The position numbers and the translations under genes are program-made. A DNA stretch of 64,000 nt from SG8-39 sp041558415 (GTDB lineage Bacteria > Pseudomonadota > Gammaproteobacteria > Burkholderiales > SG8-39), in contig JBFFEY010000010.1 in assembly GCA_041558415.1 (NCBI GenBank), forward strand, positions 1 to 64,000, in the 5' to 3' direction. This document shows positions 45,743 through 57,077 of this stretch, one piece after another; the first letter of the stretch is position 1; each line of letters opens with the position of its first letter. The notes under the pieces were generated by a model that was not told the origin of the DNA, did not search any database, and worked only from the letters and a program-made list of their open reading frames with translations.

Positions 45743-46555
45743 TTACCAGTTCGGATCCCAGATGCGCCACCAAGGTGCGCTGAGCTGGTAGCCGCCGGGC
45801 TGCAGGTACTTGCTATTCGGGAAGTTTGTCTTCATGACGCGGTTCGCGTCTTCGCGCAGCTGCGTCATCCCGAGTTTGTCGTACGCCAGCACGAGAATGT
45901 AGACCGCCTCCTCGATTGCCGGCGCCTGCGGGTAGTTCTTGACCGCGTACTGCGCGCGGTTGGTGGCCGCCACGTAGGCGCCACGCTTCATGTAGTAGCG
46001 CGCGACATGCACCTCGTGCGCGGCGAGCGCGTTAACGAGGTAGCGCATGCGTGCCGCCGAGTCCGCGGCGTACTTGGAGTCCGGGAAACGCGTCACGACT
46101 TCCTTGAAGGCAAAGAAGGCCTCGCGGCTCGCCTTCGGGTCGCGATCGGTCATGTCCGGGCTCGTCAGCGCGGTCAGGAAGCCGCGATTTTCGTTGAAGT
46201 TGATCAGGCCCTTTAGGTAATAGGCGTAGTCGACATTGGCGTGGTTCGGGTAGAGCTTGATAAAGCGGTCGCAGGCCGCGATCGCCGGGGCACGCTCGCC
46301 ATCCTTGTAGTAGGCGTAGGCGATCTCGATCTGCGCCTGCTGCGCGTAGCGGCCGTAGGGAAAGCGCGCCTCGAGCTTCTCCAGATACTCGATCGCCTTC
46401 GCGTAGTTGCCCGAGCCCATCTGGTCCTTCGCCTCGCTGTACAAGCGCTGCGCCGACCAGCCGATCGTGTCGTCCTTCTTGTTGTCGAACAGGCCGCAGG
46501 CCGGCAGCAGCAGCGCGGCCGCAAGGGCAACGACAGTCAGTAAACTTGTGCGCAT
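45743..46555 (-). CDS. bamD: Outer-membrane assembly lipoprotein BamD
   Basis: A 270-residue lipoprotein (lipobox LPAC, C20) with five TPR-like repeats, the essential accessory of the BAM complex that inserts barrel proteins in the outer membrane. Diagnostic segments are YSEAKDQMGSGNYAKAIEYLEKLEARFPYGRYAQQAQ and FPDSKYAADSAARMRYLVNALAAHEVHVARYYMKRGAY. The ATG at 46555 overlaps the opposite-strand ATG of rluD. Confidence 0.95.
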   Translation of the reverse strand: MRTSLLTVVALAAALLLPACGLFDNKKDDTIGWSAQRLYSEAKDQMGSGNYAKAIEYLEKLEARFPYGRYAQQAQIEIAYAYYKDGERAPAIAACDRFIKLYPNHANVDYAYYLKGLINFNENRGFLTALTSPDMTDRDPKASREAFFAFKEVVTRFPDSKYAADSAARMRYLVNALAAHEVHVARYYMKRGAYVAATNRAQYAVKNYPQAPAIEEAVYILVLAYDKLGMTQLREDANRVMKTNFPNSKYLQPGGYQLSAPWWRIWDPNW

Positions 46556-47534
46556 GAGACAGCGTTCGGGCGGGACGAAAAATTATAGCCTGCGGGTGGG
46601 CGCCGCCGCCGCCGACGACGACGCGGAGGCGACCACCGCCACCGTGCCACAGGCGCTCGCCGGCCTACGCTTGGATCAGGCGCTGGCGCGTTTGTTCCCG
46701 CAGTACTCCCGCACGCGGCTCCAGGCCTGGTTGCGCGAATCGCGCATCCTGCTCGACGGGCGAGCGGCCGCGGCGCGCCAGGCGGTCGTCGGGGGTGAGG
46801 TGGTGCGGCTTGCGGCGCCGGCGCTGCCGGATGCCGCCGCGCCGCAGGCGGAGGCGATCCCCCTCGCCATCGTTTACGAGGACGCGGACCTTCTGGTGAT
46901 CGACAAACCGGCGGGCCTGGTCGTGCATCCCGGCGCCGGCGTGCGCCGCGGCACGCTGCTCAACGCGCTGCTCGCCCATGCGCCGCAACTCGCAGGGCTG
47001 CCGCGCGCCGGCATCGTGCACCGGCTCGACCGCGACACCAGTGGCTTGCTCGTGGTCGGCAAGACGCTCGAAGCGCACACGGCGCTGGCGCGTCAACTCG
47101 CCGAGCGCAGCATGCGACGCGTCTATCTCGCGGTCGTGCACGGCGCCCCCGGGACGGGCGGCATGATCGACCAGCCGATCGGGCGCGATGCGCGTTCACG
47201 CACGCGCATGGCCGTCACGCGGCGCGGTCGGGAGGCGCGTACGCGCTACCAGGTCGTCGAGCGCTTCGCCGACGCGGCACTGGTTGAATGCCGGCTGGAG
47301 ACAGGGCGGACGCATCAGATCCGCGTCCATCTGCAGCACCTCGGGCATCCGATCGTGGGCGATCCGGTGTACCGGCGCGGCGCCTCGGCACGCCTCAGCT
47401 TCGTTCGTCAGGCGCTGCACGCTCGCGAGCTGTCGCTGGTCCATCCGCGCAGCGGCGAGCCGATGACCTGGCGCGCACCGCTGCCGGCCGACATGAAGCG
47501 GCTGATCGCGGCGCTTCGGCGCGCGGCGCGTTGA
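46554..47534 (+). CDS. rluD: 23S rRNA pseudouridine synthase RluD
   Basis: A 326-residue enzyme that makes pseudouridines 1911, 1915 and 1917 in 23S rRNA. An S4-like domain (LAGLRLDQALARLFPQYSRTRLQAWLRE) precedes the catalytic domain with the aspartate in HRLDRDTSGLLV. The start is uncertain: ATG 46554 adds about 20 residues of low similarity, while GTG 46596 is more typical in length. Neither has a good Shine-Dalgarno. Divergent from bamD and overlapping pgeF. Confidence 0.9.
   Translation: MRQRSGGTKNYSLRVGAAAADDDAEATTATVPQALAGLRLDQALARLFPQYSRTRLQAWLRESRILLDGRAAAARQAVVGGEVVRLAAPALPDAAAPQAEAIPLAIVYEDADLLVIDKPAGLVVHPGAGVRRGTLLNALLAHAPQLAGLPRAGIVHRLDRDTSGLLVVGKTLEAHTALARQLAERSMRRVYLAVVHGAPGTGGMIDQPIGRDARSRTRMAVTRRGREARTRYQVVERFADAALVECRLETGRTHQIRVHLQHLGHPIVGDPVYRRGASARLSFVRQALHARELSLVHPRSGEPMTWRAPLPADMKRLIAALRRAAR
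46582..46587 (-). promoter_or_regulatory. -10 element of bamD
   Basis: Perfect TATAAT on the minus strand, 26 bases before the bamD ATG. It lies between the two candidate rluD starts. Confidence 0.5.
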
Positions 47535-48268
47535 TGCTGCAGCCGATTTTTCCCGACTGGAAGGTGCCCGTGCGCGTGCGCGCGCTGGTCACGACGCGCG
47601 CGGGTGGCGTCAGCGGCGGCGCGCACGCCAGCCTGAACCTCGGCCTGCGCTGCGGCGACGCGGCGGAGTCCGTGCTGGAGAACCGGCGTCGCTTGGGCGC
47701 CCTGCTGCCGGCGAAGCCGCTCTGGCTGCATCAGCTGCACGGGCGCGAGGTCTTGCGTGCGGTGCCCGAACAGGCGGGCGATGCGGAGGCCGAGGCCGAT
47801 GCCAGCGTCACGACGCATGCGCGAACGGTATGCGCCGTGCTGGTCGCCGACTGCATGCCGGTGTTCCTCGCCGACGTGCGCGGCGAGGCGGTCGGCGTTG
47901 CCCATGCGGGCTGGCGTGGCCTCAGTGCCGGCGTGATCGAGGCGACGGTCGCCGCCTTTCCCTGTGCCCCGGCGCGTCTGGTGGCGTGGCTCGGTCCGGC
48001 GATCGGGCCGCGCGTGTACGAAGTGGGCGACGAGGTGCGCGCAGCATTCGTCTCGCAGGATGGCGAAGCCGTCGCGGCCTTCGTGCCGACACGCCCGGGG
48101 CACTGGCTCGCCGACCTGTACGCGCTGGCGCGGCGGCGACTGTCGTCCTGCGGAGTCGGCCGCATCGGCGGGGGCGGGTTTTGCACGTACTCCGAGCCAG
48201 AACGGTTCTACTCGTTCCGCCGGGATCGGGTCACTGGCCGCATGGCGGCGCTCGCCTGGCTCGAGTGA
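47534..48268 (+). CDS. pgeF: Peptidoglycan editing factor / YfiH-family multicopper-fold oxidoreductase
   Basis: A 244-residue YfiH/PgeF (DUF152) protein. The metal/active-site residues appear in LHQLHGREV, VADCMPVFL and VAHAGWRGL. Members have been described as polyphenol oxidases, as purine nucleoside phosphorylases, and as factors that prevent wrong peptidoglycan precursors. The ATG overlaps the rluD stop (TGATG), and rluD-pgeF is a common pair. Confidence 0.9.
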   Translation: MLQPIFPDWKVPVRVRALVTTRAGGVSGGAHASLNLGLRCGDAAESVLENRRRLGALLPAKPLWLHQLHGREVLRAVPEQAGDAEAEADASVTTHARTVCAVLVADCMPVFLADVRGEAVGVAHAGWRGLSAGVIEATVAAFPCAPARLVAWLGPAIGPRVYEVGDEVRAAFVSQDGEAVAAFVPTRPGHWLADLYALARRRLSSCGVGRIGGGGFCTYSEPERFYSFRRDRVTGRMAALAWLE

Positions 48269-48344
48269 CAGGGCACGGAGCAGAACTTAAAAAAACTAAT
48301 AAACAAAGAGTTGTGGGCGGTACGGGCAACCTTGACCAGAGCCA

Positions 48345-48374
48345 TTGACGGCGCCTCATTGTGCGACGCAAAAT
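48345..48374 (+). promoter_or_regulatory. Candidate phaC promoter
   Basis: TTGACG (48345-48350) and CAAAAT (48369-48374) with an 18-base spacer, in the 226-base gap before phaC. The leader would be about 115 bases. No dyad for PhaR was recognised. Confidence 0.4.
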
Positions 48375-48494
48375 GCGCAGCGTTTGCCCCTGATGTCACT
48401 GACTGGAAAGCGTTTTTACCGCCGGCGTTGCGTTGCAGCGCGCGGCGTGGGGCGCTAATTCCGAAGCGGCGGGTCCAGAGCGATCCAAGATCCG

Positions 48495-50270
48495 ATGACA
48501 GACCAGGCCACCTCATCCGAAACCCCCGACGCGCTGCTCGCCGCGATTGCCCAGGCGGGCAACGAGATCACCCGGGGCTGGATGGCGCTGCTGCCGCCCG
48601 CGGGAAAGGCGACCGACCCCACGACGAACGAATGGCTGCAGCAGCTCGTGCGCAGCACACCCGGACTCAATGCCGAGTACCTGCGGCGCCAAGCAGCGCT
48701 CTGGTCATCACTCATTTCGGGCGGCCGCGGCGATGCCGACGCGAAGCCGGAACCGGGAGACCGGCGCTTCGCATCGGCGGCATGGCGCGACAACCCCTAC
48801 TACAGCTACCTCAAGCAGTCCTACCTGATCGCCGCCGAGTATCTCAAGCAGGCTGTCGAGCAGGTGGAAACCGATGCCACCGCCAAGGCGCGCCTGCGCT
48901 TTGCCGCCAAGCAATGGATCGACGCGATGTGTCCGGCAAATTTCATGGCGACCAATCCGGACGCGTTGCGCGAGGCACTCGACAGCGGCGGTGAGAGTCT
49001 CGCGCGGGGGATCGCAAACCTGGTTGGCGATGCCAACAAGGGTCGCATCAGCCAGACCGACGAATCGGCGTTCGACGTCGGGCGCAACCTGGCACGCACG
49101 TCGGGGCAGGTGGTCTACCAGAACGACCTGATCCAGTTGATTCAGTACGCGCCGACGACGCGTACCGTCGCGAAGCGACCGCTGGTCATGGTGCCGCCCT
49201 GCATCAACAAGTACTACATCCTCGATCTGCAGCCTGAGAACTCGTTCGTGCGCTATGCCGTGGATGCCGGTCACACCGTGTTCATGCTGTCCTGGCGCAA
49301 CGTCGGGCCCGAGCTCGGCCAGCTGGGCTGGGACGATTACCTCGAGGACGGCGTGTTCACTGCGTTGCGCGTGGCGCGCAAGATTACGCGCGCCGATCGG
49401 GTGAATGCGCTCGGCTTCTGCGTCGGTGGCACCTTGCTCGGCGCCGCTCTGGCGGTGCTCGCCGCAAAGGGCGAAGACCTGGTGGCGAGCGCGACCTGGC
49501 TGACCACCATGCTCGATTTTTCGGAGCCGGGGCAGATCGGTCTGTTCATCGATCCGGCCAGCGTCGCGGCGCGCGAAGCGGCGATCGGCGGCGGCGGCAT
49601 CCTGCCGGGCGCCGAGCTCGCGTTCGTCTTCTCCAGCCTGCGCGCGAACGATCTGGTCTGGCCGTACGTGGTGAACAACTACCTGCTGGGCTGCACGCCG
49701 GCCGCCTTCGATCTGCTGTACTGGAATTCGGACAGCACCAATCTCCCAGGGCCGATGTACTGCCAGTACGTGCGCGACACTTACCTCGAGAACCGCCTGT
49801 GCAAGCCCGGCGCCGTCGTCAACTGCGGCGTGCCGGTAGATCTCGGCAAGGCGCGGATGCCGCATTTCATCCTCGCGACGCGCGAGGACCACATCGTGCC
49901 CTGGCGCGCGGCCTATCGCTCGGTGCATCTGCTCGGCGGGCAGAAGACCTTCGTGCTCGGCGCCAGCGGACACGTCGCCGGCGTCATCAACCCGGCCGAC
50001 AAGAACCGGCGCAGCTATTGGGTCGACGCCGGGCCTGCCGAGTACCCTGCGTCGCCCGAAGCTTGGCTCGAGCGTGCCGAATCGCGCCCGGGCAGCTGGT
50101 GGATCGTGTGGCGCGACTGGCTCGAGGCATTTCGCGGCGGCGAACGACGCGCGCCGGCGCGGCCGGGAACTGCGAAATACAAGGCGATCGAGCCGGCGCC
50201 CGGTCGCTACGTGAAGGAACGGGCGCCCGCGGCGCGCGCGACCGGGAAAACCACAGGAAAAGGAGTGTGA
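48495..50270 (+). CDS. phaC: Class I poly(3-hydroxyalkanoate) synthase
   Basis: A 591-residue class I PHA synthase that polymerises (R)-3-hydroxyacyl-CoA on the granule surface. The lipase-like box GFCVGG carries C309, and D465 (REDHIVPW) and H493 (GASGHVAG) complete the triad. The length matches the Cupriavidus necator enzyme (589). The N-terminal domain (1-200) is less conserved, as expected. It begins the phaC-phaA-phaB1-phaB2-phaR cluster; no phaE is needed for class I. Confidence 0.96.
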   Translation: MTDQATSSETPDALLAAIAQAGNEITRGWMALLPPAGKATDPTTNEWLQQLVRSTPGLNAEYLRRQAALWSSLISGGRGDADAKPEPGDRRFASAAWRDNPYYSYLKQSYLIAAEYLKQAVEQVETDATAKARLRFAAKQWIDAMCPANFMATNPDALREALDSGGESLARGIANLVGDANKGRISQTDESAFDVGRNLARTSGQVVYQNDLIQLIQYAPTTRTVAKRPLVMVPPCINKYYILDLQPENSFVRYAVDAGHTVFMLSWRNVGPELGQLGWDDYLEDGVFTALRVARKITRADRVNALGFCVGGTLLGAALAVLAAKGEDLVASATWLTTMLDFSEPGQIGLFIDPASVAAREAAIGGGGILPGAELAFVFSSLRANDLVWPYVVNNYLLGCTPAAFDLLYWNSDSTNLPGPMYCQYVRDTYLENRLCKPGAVVNCGVPVDLGKARMPHFILATREDHIVPWRAAYRSVHLLGGQKTFVLGASGHVAGVINPADKNRRSYWVDAGPAEYPASPEAWLERAESRPGSWWIVWRDWLEAFRGGERRAPARPGTAKYKAIEPAPGRYVKERAPAARATGKTTGKGV

Positions 50271-50272
50271 CG

Positions 50273-51448
<1,176 letters not shown>

Positions 51449-51491
51449 GCGCGAACGCCAGCCGGATCGAATAAACGAAAGGAACCACAGC

Positions 51492-52286
51492 ATGAGCAAC
51501 GACGTCGAATTGGTGGAGCGACCGGCTGAAACGTCGACGCCTGCCATCAGCACGCGAATCGCCTTCGTTTCCGGCGGAATGGGTGGCATCGGCACGGCGA
51601 TCTGCCGGCGTCTGGCGCGCATGGGGCACACCGTCGTCGCAGGCTGCCTGCCAGGCTACGAACGCAAGGCCGAATGGCTGGATGGCATGCGCAGCGAGGG
51701 CTTCCGCGTGCACGCCGCCGAAGGCGACGTCGCGGATTTCGAGTCCTGCGCGGAGATGTTCTACAACGTGCAATCGGTCGTCGGGCCGGTCGACATCCTG
51801 GTCAACAATGCGGGGATCACGCGGGATGCGATCTTCAAGCGCATGACGGAGCGCGAGTGGCTCAGCGTGATCAACACCAACCTGAACAGTGTGTTCAACG
51901 TGACGCGCCAGGTGATCGACGGCATGATTGAGCGCGAATGGGGGCGCATCGTCAACATCTCGTCGGTCAACGCGATCAAGGGGCAGTTCGGCCAGACCAA
52001 CTACTCGGCGGCCAAGGCCGGGATGGCGGGCTTCGCCAAGGCACTCGCACAGGAGGTGGTGCGCAAAGGCGTGACCGTCAACACGGTGTCTCCGGGCTAT
52101 GTCGAGACGGACATGGTGATGGCGATCCGCCCGGAAGTCCGTGCGCAGATCGTCGCGTCGATCCCCATGGGCCGACTTGCGCGCCCGGAGGAGATCGCGG
52201 CGACGGTCGCGTTTCTTGCGTCCGAGGAGGCGGGCTATATCACCGGCGCCAACATCTCGGTCAACGGCGGTATGCACATGATGTGA
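51492..52286 (+). CDS. phaB: Acetoacetyl-CoA reductase PhaB1, N-terminally extended
   Basis: A 264-residue NADPH-dependent SDR reducing acetoacetyl-CoA to (R)-3-hydroxybutyryl-CoA. Cofactor motif SGGMGGIG (27-34), NNAG, catalytic S158, Y171 and K175 (YSAAKAG) are present, with the PhaB-specific stretch NITRDAIFKRM-like sequence after NNAG. It has about 18 extra N-terminal residues relative to the second copy downstream. Confidence 0.93.
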   Translation: MSNDVELVERPAETSTPAISTRIAFVSGGMGGIGTAICRRLARMGHTVVAGCLPGYERKAEWLDGMRSEGFRVHAAEGDVADFESCAEMFYNVQSVVGPVDILVNNAGITRDAIFKRMTEREWLSVINTNLNSVFNVTRQVIDGMIEREWGRIVNISSVNAIKGQFGQTNYSAAKAGMAGFAKALAQEVVRKGVTVNTVSPGYVETDMVMAIRPEVRAQIVASIPMGRLARPEEIAATVAFLASEEAGYITGANISVNGGMHMM

Positions 52287-52353
52287 TGGTGTAGACTGCG
52301 CGCGACGTGGCAGAGTGGCTGGCGTGGCGTGCAGGACGGGGGAGGGAAGAACG

Positions 52354-53100
52354 ATGTCTGAGCGTAGGCTTGCAGTCGTGACCGGGGGGATGGGCGGACT
52401 CGGCGAATCCATTTCGACCAAGATGGCCGATGCCGGCTATCGGGTGGTGGTGACCTACTCCCCGTCGAACACCAAATGGAAATCCTGGCTCGAGGAGATG
52501 AAGCAGCAGGGCTACGGTTTCTCGGCGTATCCGGTCGACGTGGCGGATTTCGACGACAGCGCGGTCAAGTGTGCGCAGATCGTCAAGGACTGCGGCCACA
52601 TCGACATCCTCGTCAACAATGCGGGCATCACGCGCGACATGACCTTCAAGAAGATGTCCAAGGCCGACTGGGACGCGGTGATGCGCACCAACCTGGACTC
52701 CTGCTTCAACATGACCAAGCAGGTCATGGACGGCATGGTGGATCGCGGTTGGGGCCGTGTGATCAACGTTTCCTCGGTGAACGGGCAGAAGGGCGCGTTC
52801 GGCCAGACCAACTATTCGGCTGCCAAGGCCGGCATCCACGGTTTCACCAAGGCACTGGCGCTCGAAGTAGCGCGCAAGAACGTGACGATCAATACGATTT
52901 CGCCGGGCTATATCGGCACCAAGATGGTGACCGCGATTCCCAAGGACATCCTGGATTCCAAGATCCTGCCGCAGATTCCCGTCGGCCGGCTCGGCAAGCC
53001 GGATGAGGTGGCCGGACTGATCATTTATCTGTGCTCGGAAGAGGCCGCGTTCGTCACCGGCGCCAACATCTCGATCAACGGCGGTCAGCACATGTTCTGA
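52354..53100 (+). CDS. phaB: Acetoacetyl-CoA reductase, second copy (PhaB2)
   Basis: A 248-residue PhaB-family SDR: GGMGGLGES (11-19), NNAGITRDMTFKKM, catalytic S141, Y154 and K158. It is a clear paralogue of the preceding gene, matching it in the NNAGITRD and GQTNYSAAKAG segments but diverging elsewhere. GGGAGGGAAG precedes the ATG. The two copies may differ in cofactor or expression. Confidence 0.93.
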   Translation: MSERRLAVVTGGMGGLGESISTKMADAGYRVVVTYSPSNTKWKSWLEEMKQQGYGFSAYPVDVADFDDSAVKCAQIVKDCGHIDILVNNAGITRDMTFKKMSKADWDAVMRTNLDSCFNMTKQVMDGMVDRGWGRVINVSSVNGQKGAFGQTNYSAAKAGIHGFTKALALEVARKNVTINTISPGYIGTKMVTAIPKDILDSKILPQIPVGRLGKPDEVAGLIIYLCSEEAAFVTGANISINGGQHMF

Positions 53101-53137
53101 GGCGCGCCGGACCGGGCGCGCGATACGCGAGGTCCCC

Positions 53138-53716
53138 ATGGAGCAACAGGTGAGACTGATCAAGAAATATCCCAACCGGCGTCTCTACGACACCAAGACG
53201 TCGAGCTACATCACGCTTGCCGACGTCAAACAGATGGTCCTGAACCACGAGGATTTTCAGGTTGTCGACGCGAAGTCGAGCGAGGATCTGACGCGGCAGA
53301 TCCTGTTGCAGATCATCCTCGAGGAGGAGTCGGGCGGCGTGCCGATGTTTTCCTCGGATCTGCTCTCGCAGATGATCCGCTCCTATGGCAATGCCATGCA
53401 GGGGTTCATGGCCGGCTACCTGGAGAAGAACCTGCAGGCCTTCCAGGACATGCACAAGGCGATGCAGGAGCAGTCACGGCGCCTTTATGGCGACAACTCG
53501 CGCGCGTCGCAGGACCTTTGGGCGCAGTTCATGAACCTGCAGGGACCTGCGATGCAGAGCCTGATGCAGGCCTATATGGAACAGAGTCAGAAGGCGTTCG
53601 GGCAATTCCAGGACCAGATGCAGAATCAGGCGCGCAACATGCTCGCCGGTTTCACGATGCCCGGGATGCCGAAGGGCGAATCGTCCGACAAGGGCGAGCC
53701 CGAAAAGAACGAGTAG
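53138..53716 (+). CDS. phaR: Polyhydroxyalkanoate synthesis repressor PhaR
   Basis: A 192-residue repressor. The N-terminal DNA/PHB-binding domain ([26 protein letters not shown] ...) is diagnostic, followed by the PHB accumulation regulatory domain and a Gln/Met-rich amphipathic region ([18 protein letters not shown]). PhaR represses phasin and its own gene until PHB titrates it away. Its TAG overlaps the GTG of rimO. Confidence 0.95.
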   Translation: MEQQVRLIKKYPNRRLYDTKTSSYITLADVKQMVLNHEDFQVVDAKSSEDLTRQILLQIILEEESGGVPMFSSDLLSQMIRSYGNAMQGFMAGYLEKNLQAFQDMHKAMQEQSRRLYGDNSRASQDLWAQFMNLQGPAMQSLMQAYMEQSQKAFGQFQDQMQNQARNMLAGFTMPGMPKGESSDKGEPEKNE

Positions 53717-55080
53717 TGGTCGCGAAGGCGGCGCGCCGATCCGCGCCGGGAAGCCGTAGGGTCGCGACGGCCGCGCGCCGCAAGACACCCACGATCGGTT
53801 TCGTTTCGCTCGGCTGCCCCAAGGCGCTGGTCGACGCCGAGCGCATCCTCACTCAGTTGCGCGCAGAAGGCTATGCGACCGCCGCGACCTACGAGGGCGC
53901 CGACCTCGTGATCGTCAACACCTGCGGCTTCATCGACGCCGCGAAGGCCGAATCGCTGGAGGCGATCGGCGAGGCCGTCGAAAAAAACGGCAAGGTCATC
54001 GTCACCGGCTGCCTGGGTGCGCAGGCCGGGGCGGTGCAGGCCGCGCACCCGAAGGTGCTTGCCGTCACCGGGCCGCACGACACCGCAGCGGTCATGCACG
54101 CGGTGCACGCGCAGCTGCGCAAGCCACACGACCCGTTCGTCGACCTGCTGCCGCCGCAAGGCATCAAACTGACGCCGCGGCACCTCGCGTACCTCAAGAT
54201 CTCCGAGGGCTGCAACCATCGCTGCAGCTTCTGCATCATTCCGTCGATGCGCGGCGACCTGGTGTCGCGGCCGATCGGCGACGTTCTGGCGGAAGCCGAG
54301 ACGCTGCTCCGCGCAGGGGTGCGCGAGCTGCTGGTGATCGCGCAGGATACGAGCGCCTACGGCGTCGACGTCAAGTACCGCACCGGCTTCTGGCGCGGTC
54401 GGCCGCTGAAGACGCGCCTGTTCGAGCTGTGTGAAGCGCTGGGCGCGCTCGCGCAGGACGCCGGCGCCTGGGTTCGCCTGCACTACGTCTACCCGTACCC
54501 GAGCGTCGACGCGGTCATACCACTCATGGCCGAGGGACGCATCCTGCCGTATCTCGACGTGCCCTTTCAGCACGCCAGTCCGCGCATCCTGAAGCGCATG
54601 AAGCGTCCGGCGAACGCCGAGGACGTGCTGACACGCATCGCGCGCTGGCGCAGCCTCTGTCCCGAGATCACGCTGCGCAGCACTTTCATCGTCGGGTTCC
54701 CGGGGGAAACGGAACGCGAATTCGAAGAACTGCTGGCGTTTCTCGAGGCCGCGCAGCTCGACCGTGTCGGCTGCTTCGCCTACTCGCCGGTCGACGGGGC
54801 TGCGGCGAACGCCTACCCCGACGCGGTGCCGGAGGCGCAGAGGGCGGAACGCCGCGAGCGGCTGATGCAGGCGCAGGCGCGCATCAGCGCGGCGCGCCTC
54901 GCGCGCAAGCGTGGACGCGTCGAACGCGTGCTGGTCGATGCGCCGGGCATCGGGCGCTCGATGGCCGATGCGCCGGAGATCGACGGCGTGGTGCATTTCG
55001 AAGGCGGTCGGGTCGGCGAGTTCGCCGACGTCCTGGTCGAACGCTCGGACGAGCATGATTTGTACGGGAGACTGAGATGA
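53716..55080 (+). CDS. rimO: Ribosomal protein S12 methylthiotransferase RimO
   Basis: A 454-residue radical-SAM enzyme that methylthiolates Asp88 (E. coli numbering, D89) of ribosomal protein S12. The N-terminal cluster cysteines are in [19 protein letters not shown] and VTGCLG; the radical-SAM motif is [13 protein letters not shown] domain ends the protein. GTG start overlaps the phaR stop (TAGTG). The Arg-rich first 23 residues are an extension of the usual N-terminus. Confidence 0.93.
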   Translation: MVAKAARRSAPGSRRVATAARRKTPTIGFVSLGCPKALVDAERILTQLRAEGYATAATYEGADLVIVNTCGFIDAAKAESLEAIGEAVEKNGKVIVTGCLGAQAGAVQAAHPKVLAVTGPHDTAAVMHAVHAQLRKPHDPFVDLLPPQGIKLTPRHLAYLKISEGCNHRCSFCIIPSMRGDLVSRPIGDVLAEAETLLRAGVRELLVIAQDTSAYGVDVKYRTGFWRGRPLKTRLFELCEALGALAQDAGAWVRLHYVYPYPSVDAVIPLMAEGRILPYLDVPFQHASPRILKRMKRPANAEDVLTRIARWRSLCPEITLRSTFIVGFPGETEREFEELLAFLEAAQLDRVGCFAYSPVDGAAANAYPDAVPEAQRAERRERLMQAQARISAARLARKRGRVERVLVDAPGIGRSMADAPEIDGVVHFEGGRVGEFADVLVERSDEHDLYGRLR

Positions 55081-56261
55081 GCACGAGACAGGTGATGGTG
55101 GTATCGGGGGTGCGCACCGGGATCGGCGACTATGGCGGGGCGCTTAAGGATGTGCCGGCGACCCAGCTTGGTGCGATCGCGATCAAGGAGGCGCTGGCAC
55201 GCGGCAAGGTCAATCCGGCGACCGTCGGCCACGTGGTGATGGGCAGCGTCATACACGGCGAGGCGCGCGACATGTACCTGTCGCGCGTTGCGGCGATCGA
55301 CGCCGGCCTGCCCGTCGGTACCCCCTGCCTGACGGTGAACCGGCTCTGCGGATCGGGTCTGCAGGCGATTGTCTCGGCTGCGCAGCACATTCTGCTGGGC
55401 GACGTCGATGTCGCAGTCGGCGGTGGCGCTGAAAGCATGAGCCGCGCGGCGTACTTCCTGCCCGCAGGGCGCTGGGGGCAGCGCATGGGTGATGCGGCGG
55501 TGGTCGATGCGATGACCGCGGCGCTGCACGATCCTTTCGGCCACGGCCATATGGGCGTTACGGCGGAGAACATCGCGGCGAAGTACGGCTTCAGTCGCGA
55601 GGCACAGGATGCATTCGCGCTGGAATCGCACCGGCGTGCGGCGCGTGCGCTGGAGGCAGGGCATTTCAAGAGCCAGCTGCTGCCGGTGGAGCTGAAGACG
55701 CGCAAGGGCACCGAGCAGTTCATGACCGACGAACACGTGCGTATGGGCGCGAAGATCGAGGACATGGCGAAGCTCAGGGCCGTATTCAAGAAGGACGGTA
55801 CGGTGACCGCGGGCAACGCCTCCGGCATCAACGACGCGGGCGCGGCGATCGTCCTGATGGAAGCCAAGGCGGCCGAAAAGGCGGGTGCCAAGCCGATGGC
55901 GCGCATGCTTGGCTATGCGCATGCAGGCGTCGAGCCGCAGGTGATGGGGCTCGGTCCGATCCCGGCGGTGAAGCGCATCTTCGAGAAGACGGGGCTCAAG
56001 CCGGCTGACATGGACGTCATCGAGTCGAACGAGGCTTTCGCCGTGCAGGCCATGGCCGTGACCAAGGACCTCGGCCTGGACCCTGAAAAGGTCAACCCGA
56101 ATGGTGGTGCCGTCGCGCTCGGCCATCCGATCGGCGCGACCGGTGCGATCCTCACGGTAAAGGCGCTCTTCGAGCTGCAGCGCACGCAGAAGCGCTATGC
56201 ACTGGTCACCATGTGCATCGGCGGCGGGCAGGGCATCGCGGCGATCTTCGAGCGGCTCTAG
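55077..56261 (+). CDS. Beta-ketothiolase, BktB-like
   Basis: A 394-residue thiolase with C91 (NRLCGSG), H350 (GHPIGATG) and C380 (CIGGGQG). Sequence details ([19 protein letters not shown] N-terminal region) resemble BktB-type thiolases that also make longer 3-ketoacyl-CoA, but substrate range is inference. ATG overlaps the rimO stop (ATGA). It adds a second condensing enzyme to the PHA cluster. Confidence 0.9.
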   Translation: MSTRQVMVVSGVRTGIGDYGGALKDVPATQLGAIAIKEALARGKVNPATVGHVVMGSVIHGEARDMYLSRVAAIDAGLPVGTPCLTVNRLCGSGLQAIVSAAQHILLGDVDVAVGGGAESMSRAAYFLPAGRWGQRMGDAAVVDAMTAALHDPFGHGHMGVTAENIAAKYGFSREAQDAFALESHRRAARALEAGHFKSQLLPVELKTRKGTEQFMTDEHVRMGAKIEDMAKLRAVFKKDGTVTAGNASGINDAGAAIVLMEAKAAEKAGAKPMARMLGYAHAGVEPQVMGLGPIPAVKRIFEKTGLKPADMDVIESNEAFAVQAMAVTKDLGLDPEKVNPNGGAVALGHPIGATGAILTVKALFELQRTQKRYALVTMCIGGGQGIAAIFERL

Positions 56262-56302
56262 TCGGTTGCGCTCAGGAACGGCATGACCCGCATCGCAAGC
56301 CG

Positions 56303-57070
56303 ATGAACGCGCCGCCGCGCGTCCACCTCGAGCACCACGGTGCTACGGCGCGCGTGGTGATCGACAACGCGCACAAGGCGAATGCCCTCGACAGCGCGCT
56401 GCTCGATGCGCTGCGCGAGACGTTCGATGGATTCGCCGCCGCGCCGCCGCGCGCGGTCGTTCTGAGCGGCGCCGGCGACAAGGCCTTTGTGGGCGGCGCG
56501 GACCTCCGCGAGCTCGGTGCGCTCGATGTCGACACGGCGCGTCGCTTCATCAGCCGCGTGCACGCCGCCTGCGATGCGGTGCGGCGCTGTCCGGCGCCGG
56601 TCATCGCCCGCCTGCGCGGCTACGCACTCGGGGCTGGGCTCGAGCTCGCCGCCGCCTGCGACATCCGTCTCGCCTCGGACGACGCGATGTTCGGCATGCC
56701 GGAGGTGCGCTTCGGCATCCCGTCGGTGGTCGAGGCGGCGCTGCTGCCGCGGCTGATCGGTCGCGGGCGCGCGGCCTGGTTCCTGCTCACCGGGCGCAAC
56801 ATCGATGCGCGCACTGCGCTCGAGTGGGGATTGGTCGAGCGCGTCGTGCCGGCTGCGACGCTCGATAGCGAGATCGAGGCGACGCTGGCGTCGATCTGCG
56901 AGATGGACGCGGCGGCGGTCCGCGAACAGAAGCGGCTGCTGGCGTTTTGGGACGAGCGGCCGCTGTCGGAGGGTATCGCCGAGAGCATCGAGTCGCTGGC
57001 GCAGAGCTACCGCGAGGGGGTGCCGAACCGCCTGATCGGGGGGTTTCTCTCGGCGCGCAGGAAACGCTGA
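56303..57070 (+). CDS. Enoyl-CoA hydratase/isomerase family protein
   Basis: A 255-residue crotonase-fold protein. The oxyanion-hole motifs are GAGDKAFVGGADLREL and RLRGYALGAGLELAAACDIRLAS. A catalytic acidic residue is seen in MPEVRFGIPS. It probably handles short-chain enoyl-CoA linked to the adjoining thiolase; the exact reaction is not determinable. ATG 56303 is 41 bases after the thiolase. Confidence 0.88.
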   Translation: MNAPPRVHLEHHGATARVVIDNAHKANALDSALLDALRETFDGFAAAPPRAVVLSGAGDKAFVGGADLRELGALDVDTARRFISRVHAACDAVRRCPAPVIARLRGYALGAGLELAAACDIRLASDDAMFGMPEVRFGIPSVVEAALLPRLIGRGRAAWFLLTGRNIDARTALEWGLVERVVPAATLDSEIEATLASICEMDAAAVREQKRLLAFWDERPLSEGIAESIESLAQSYREGVPNRLIGGFLSARRKR

Positions 57071-57077
57071 GTTGGGC

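Noticed and set aside
52292..52297. TAGACT between the two phaB genes as a separate promoter
   Set aside because: No -35 hexamer at a proper spacing; the genes are only 67 bases apart and could be read together.
53101..53122. GCGCGCC/GGCGCGC inverted repeat before phaR considered as a terminator or PhaR operator
   Set aside because: There is no T tract, and such GC palindromes are expected by chance in this composition.
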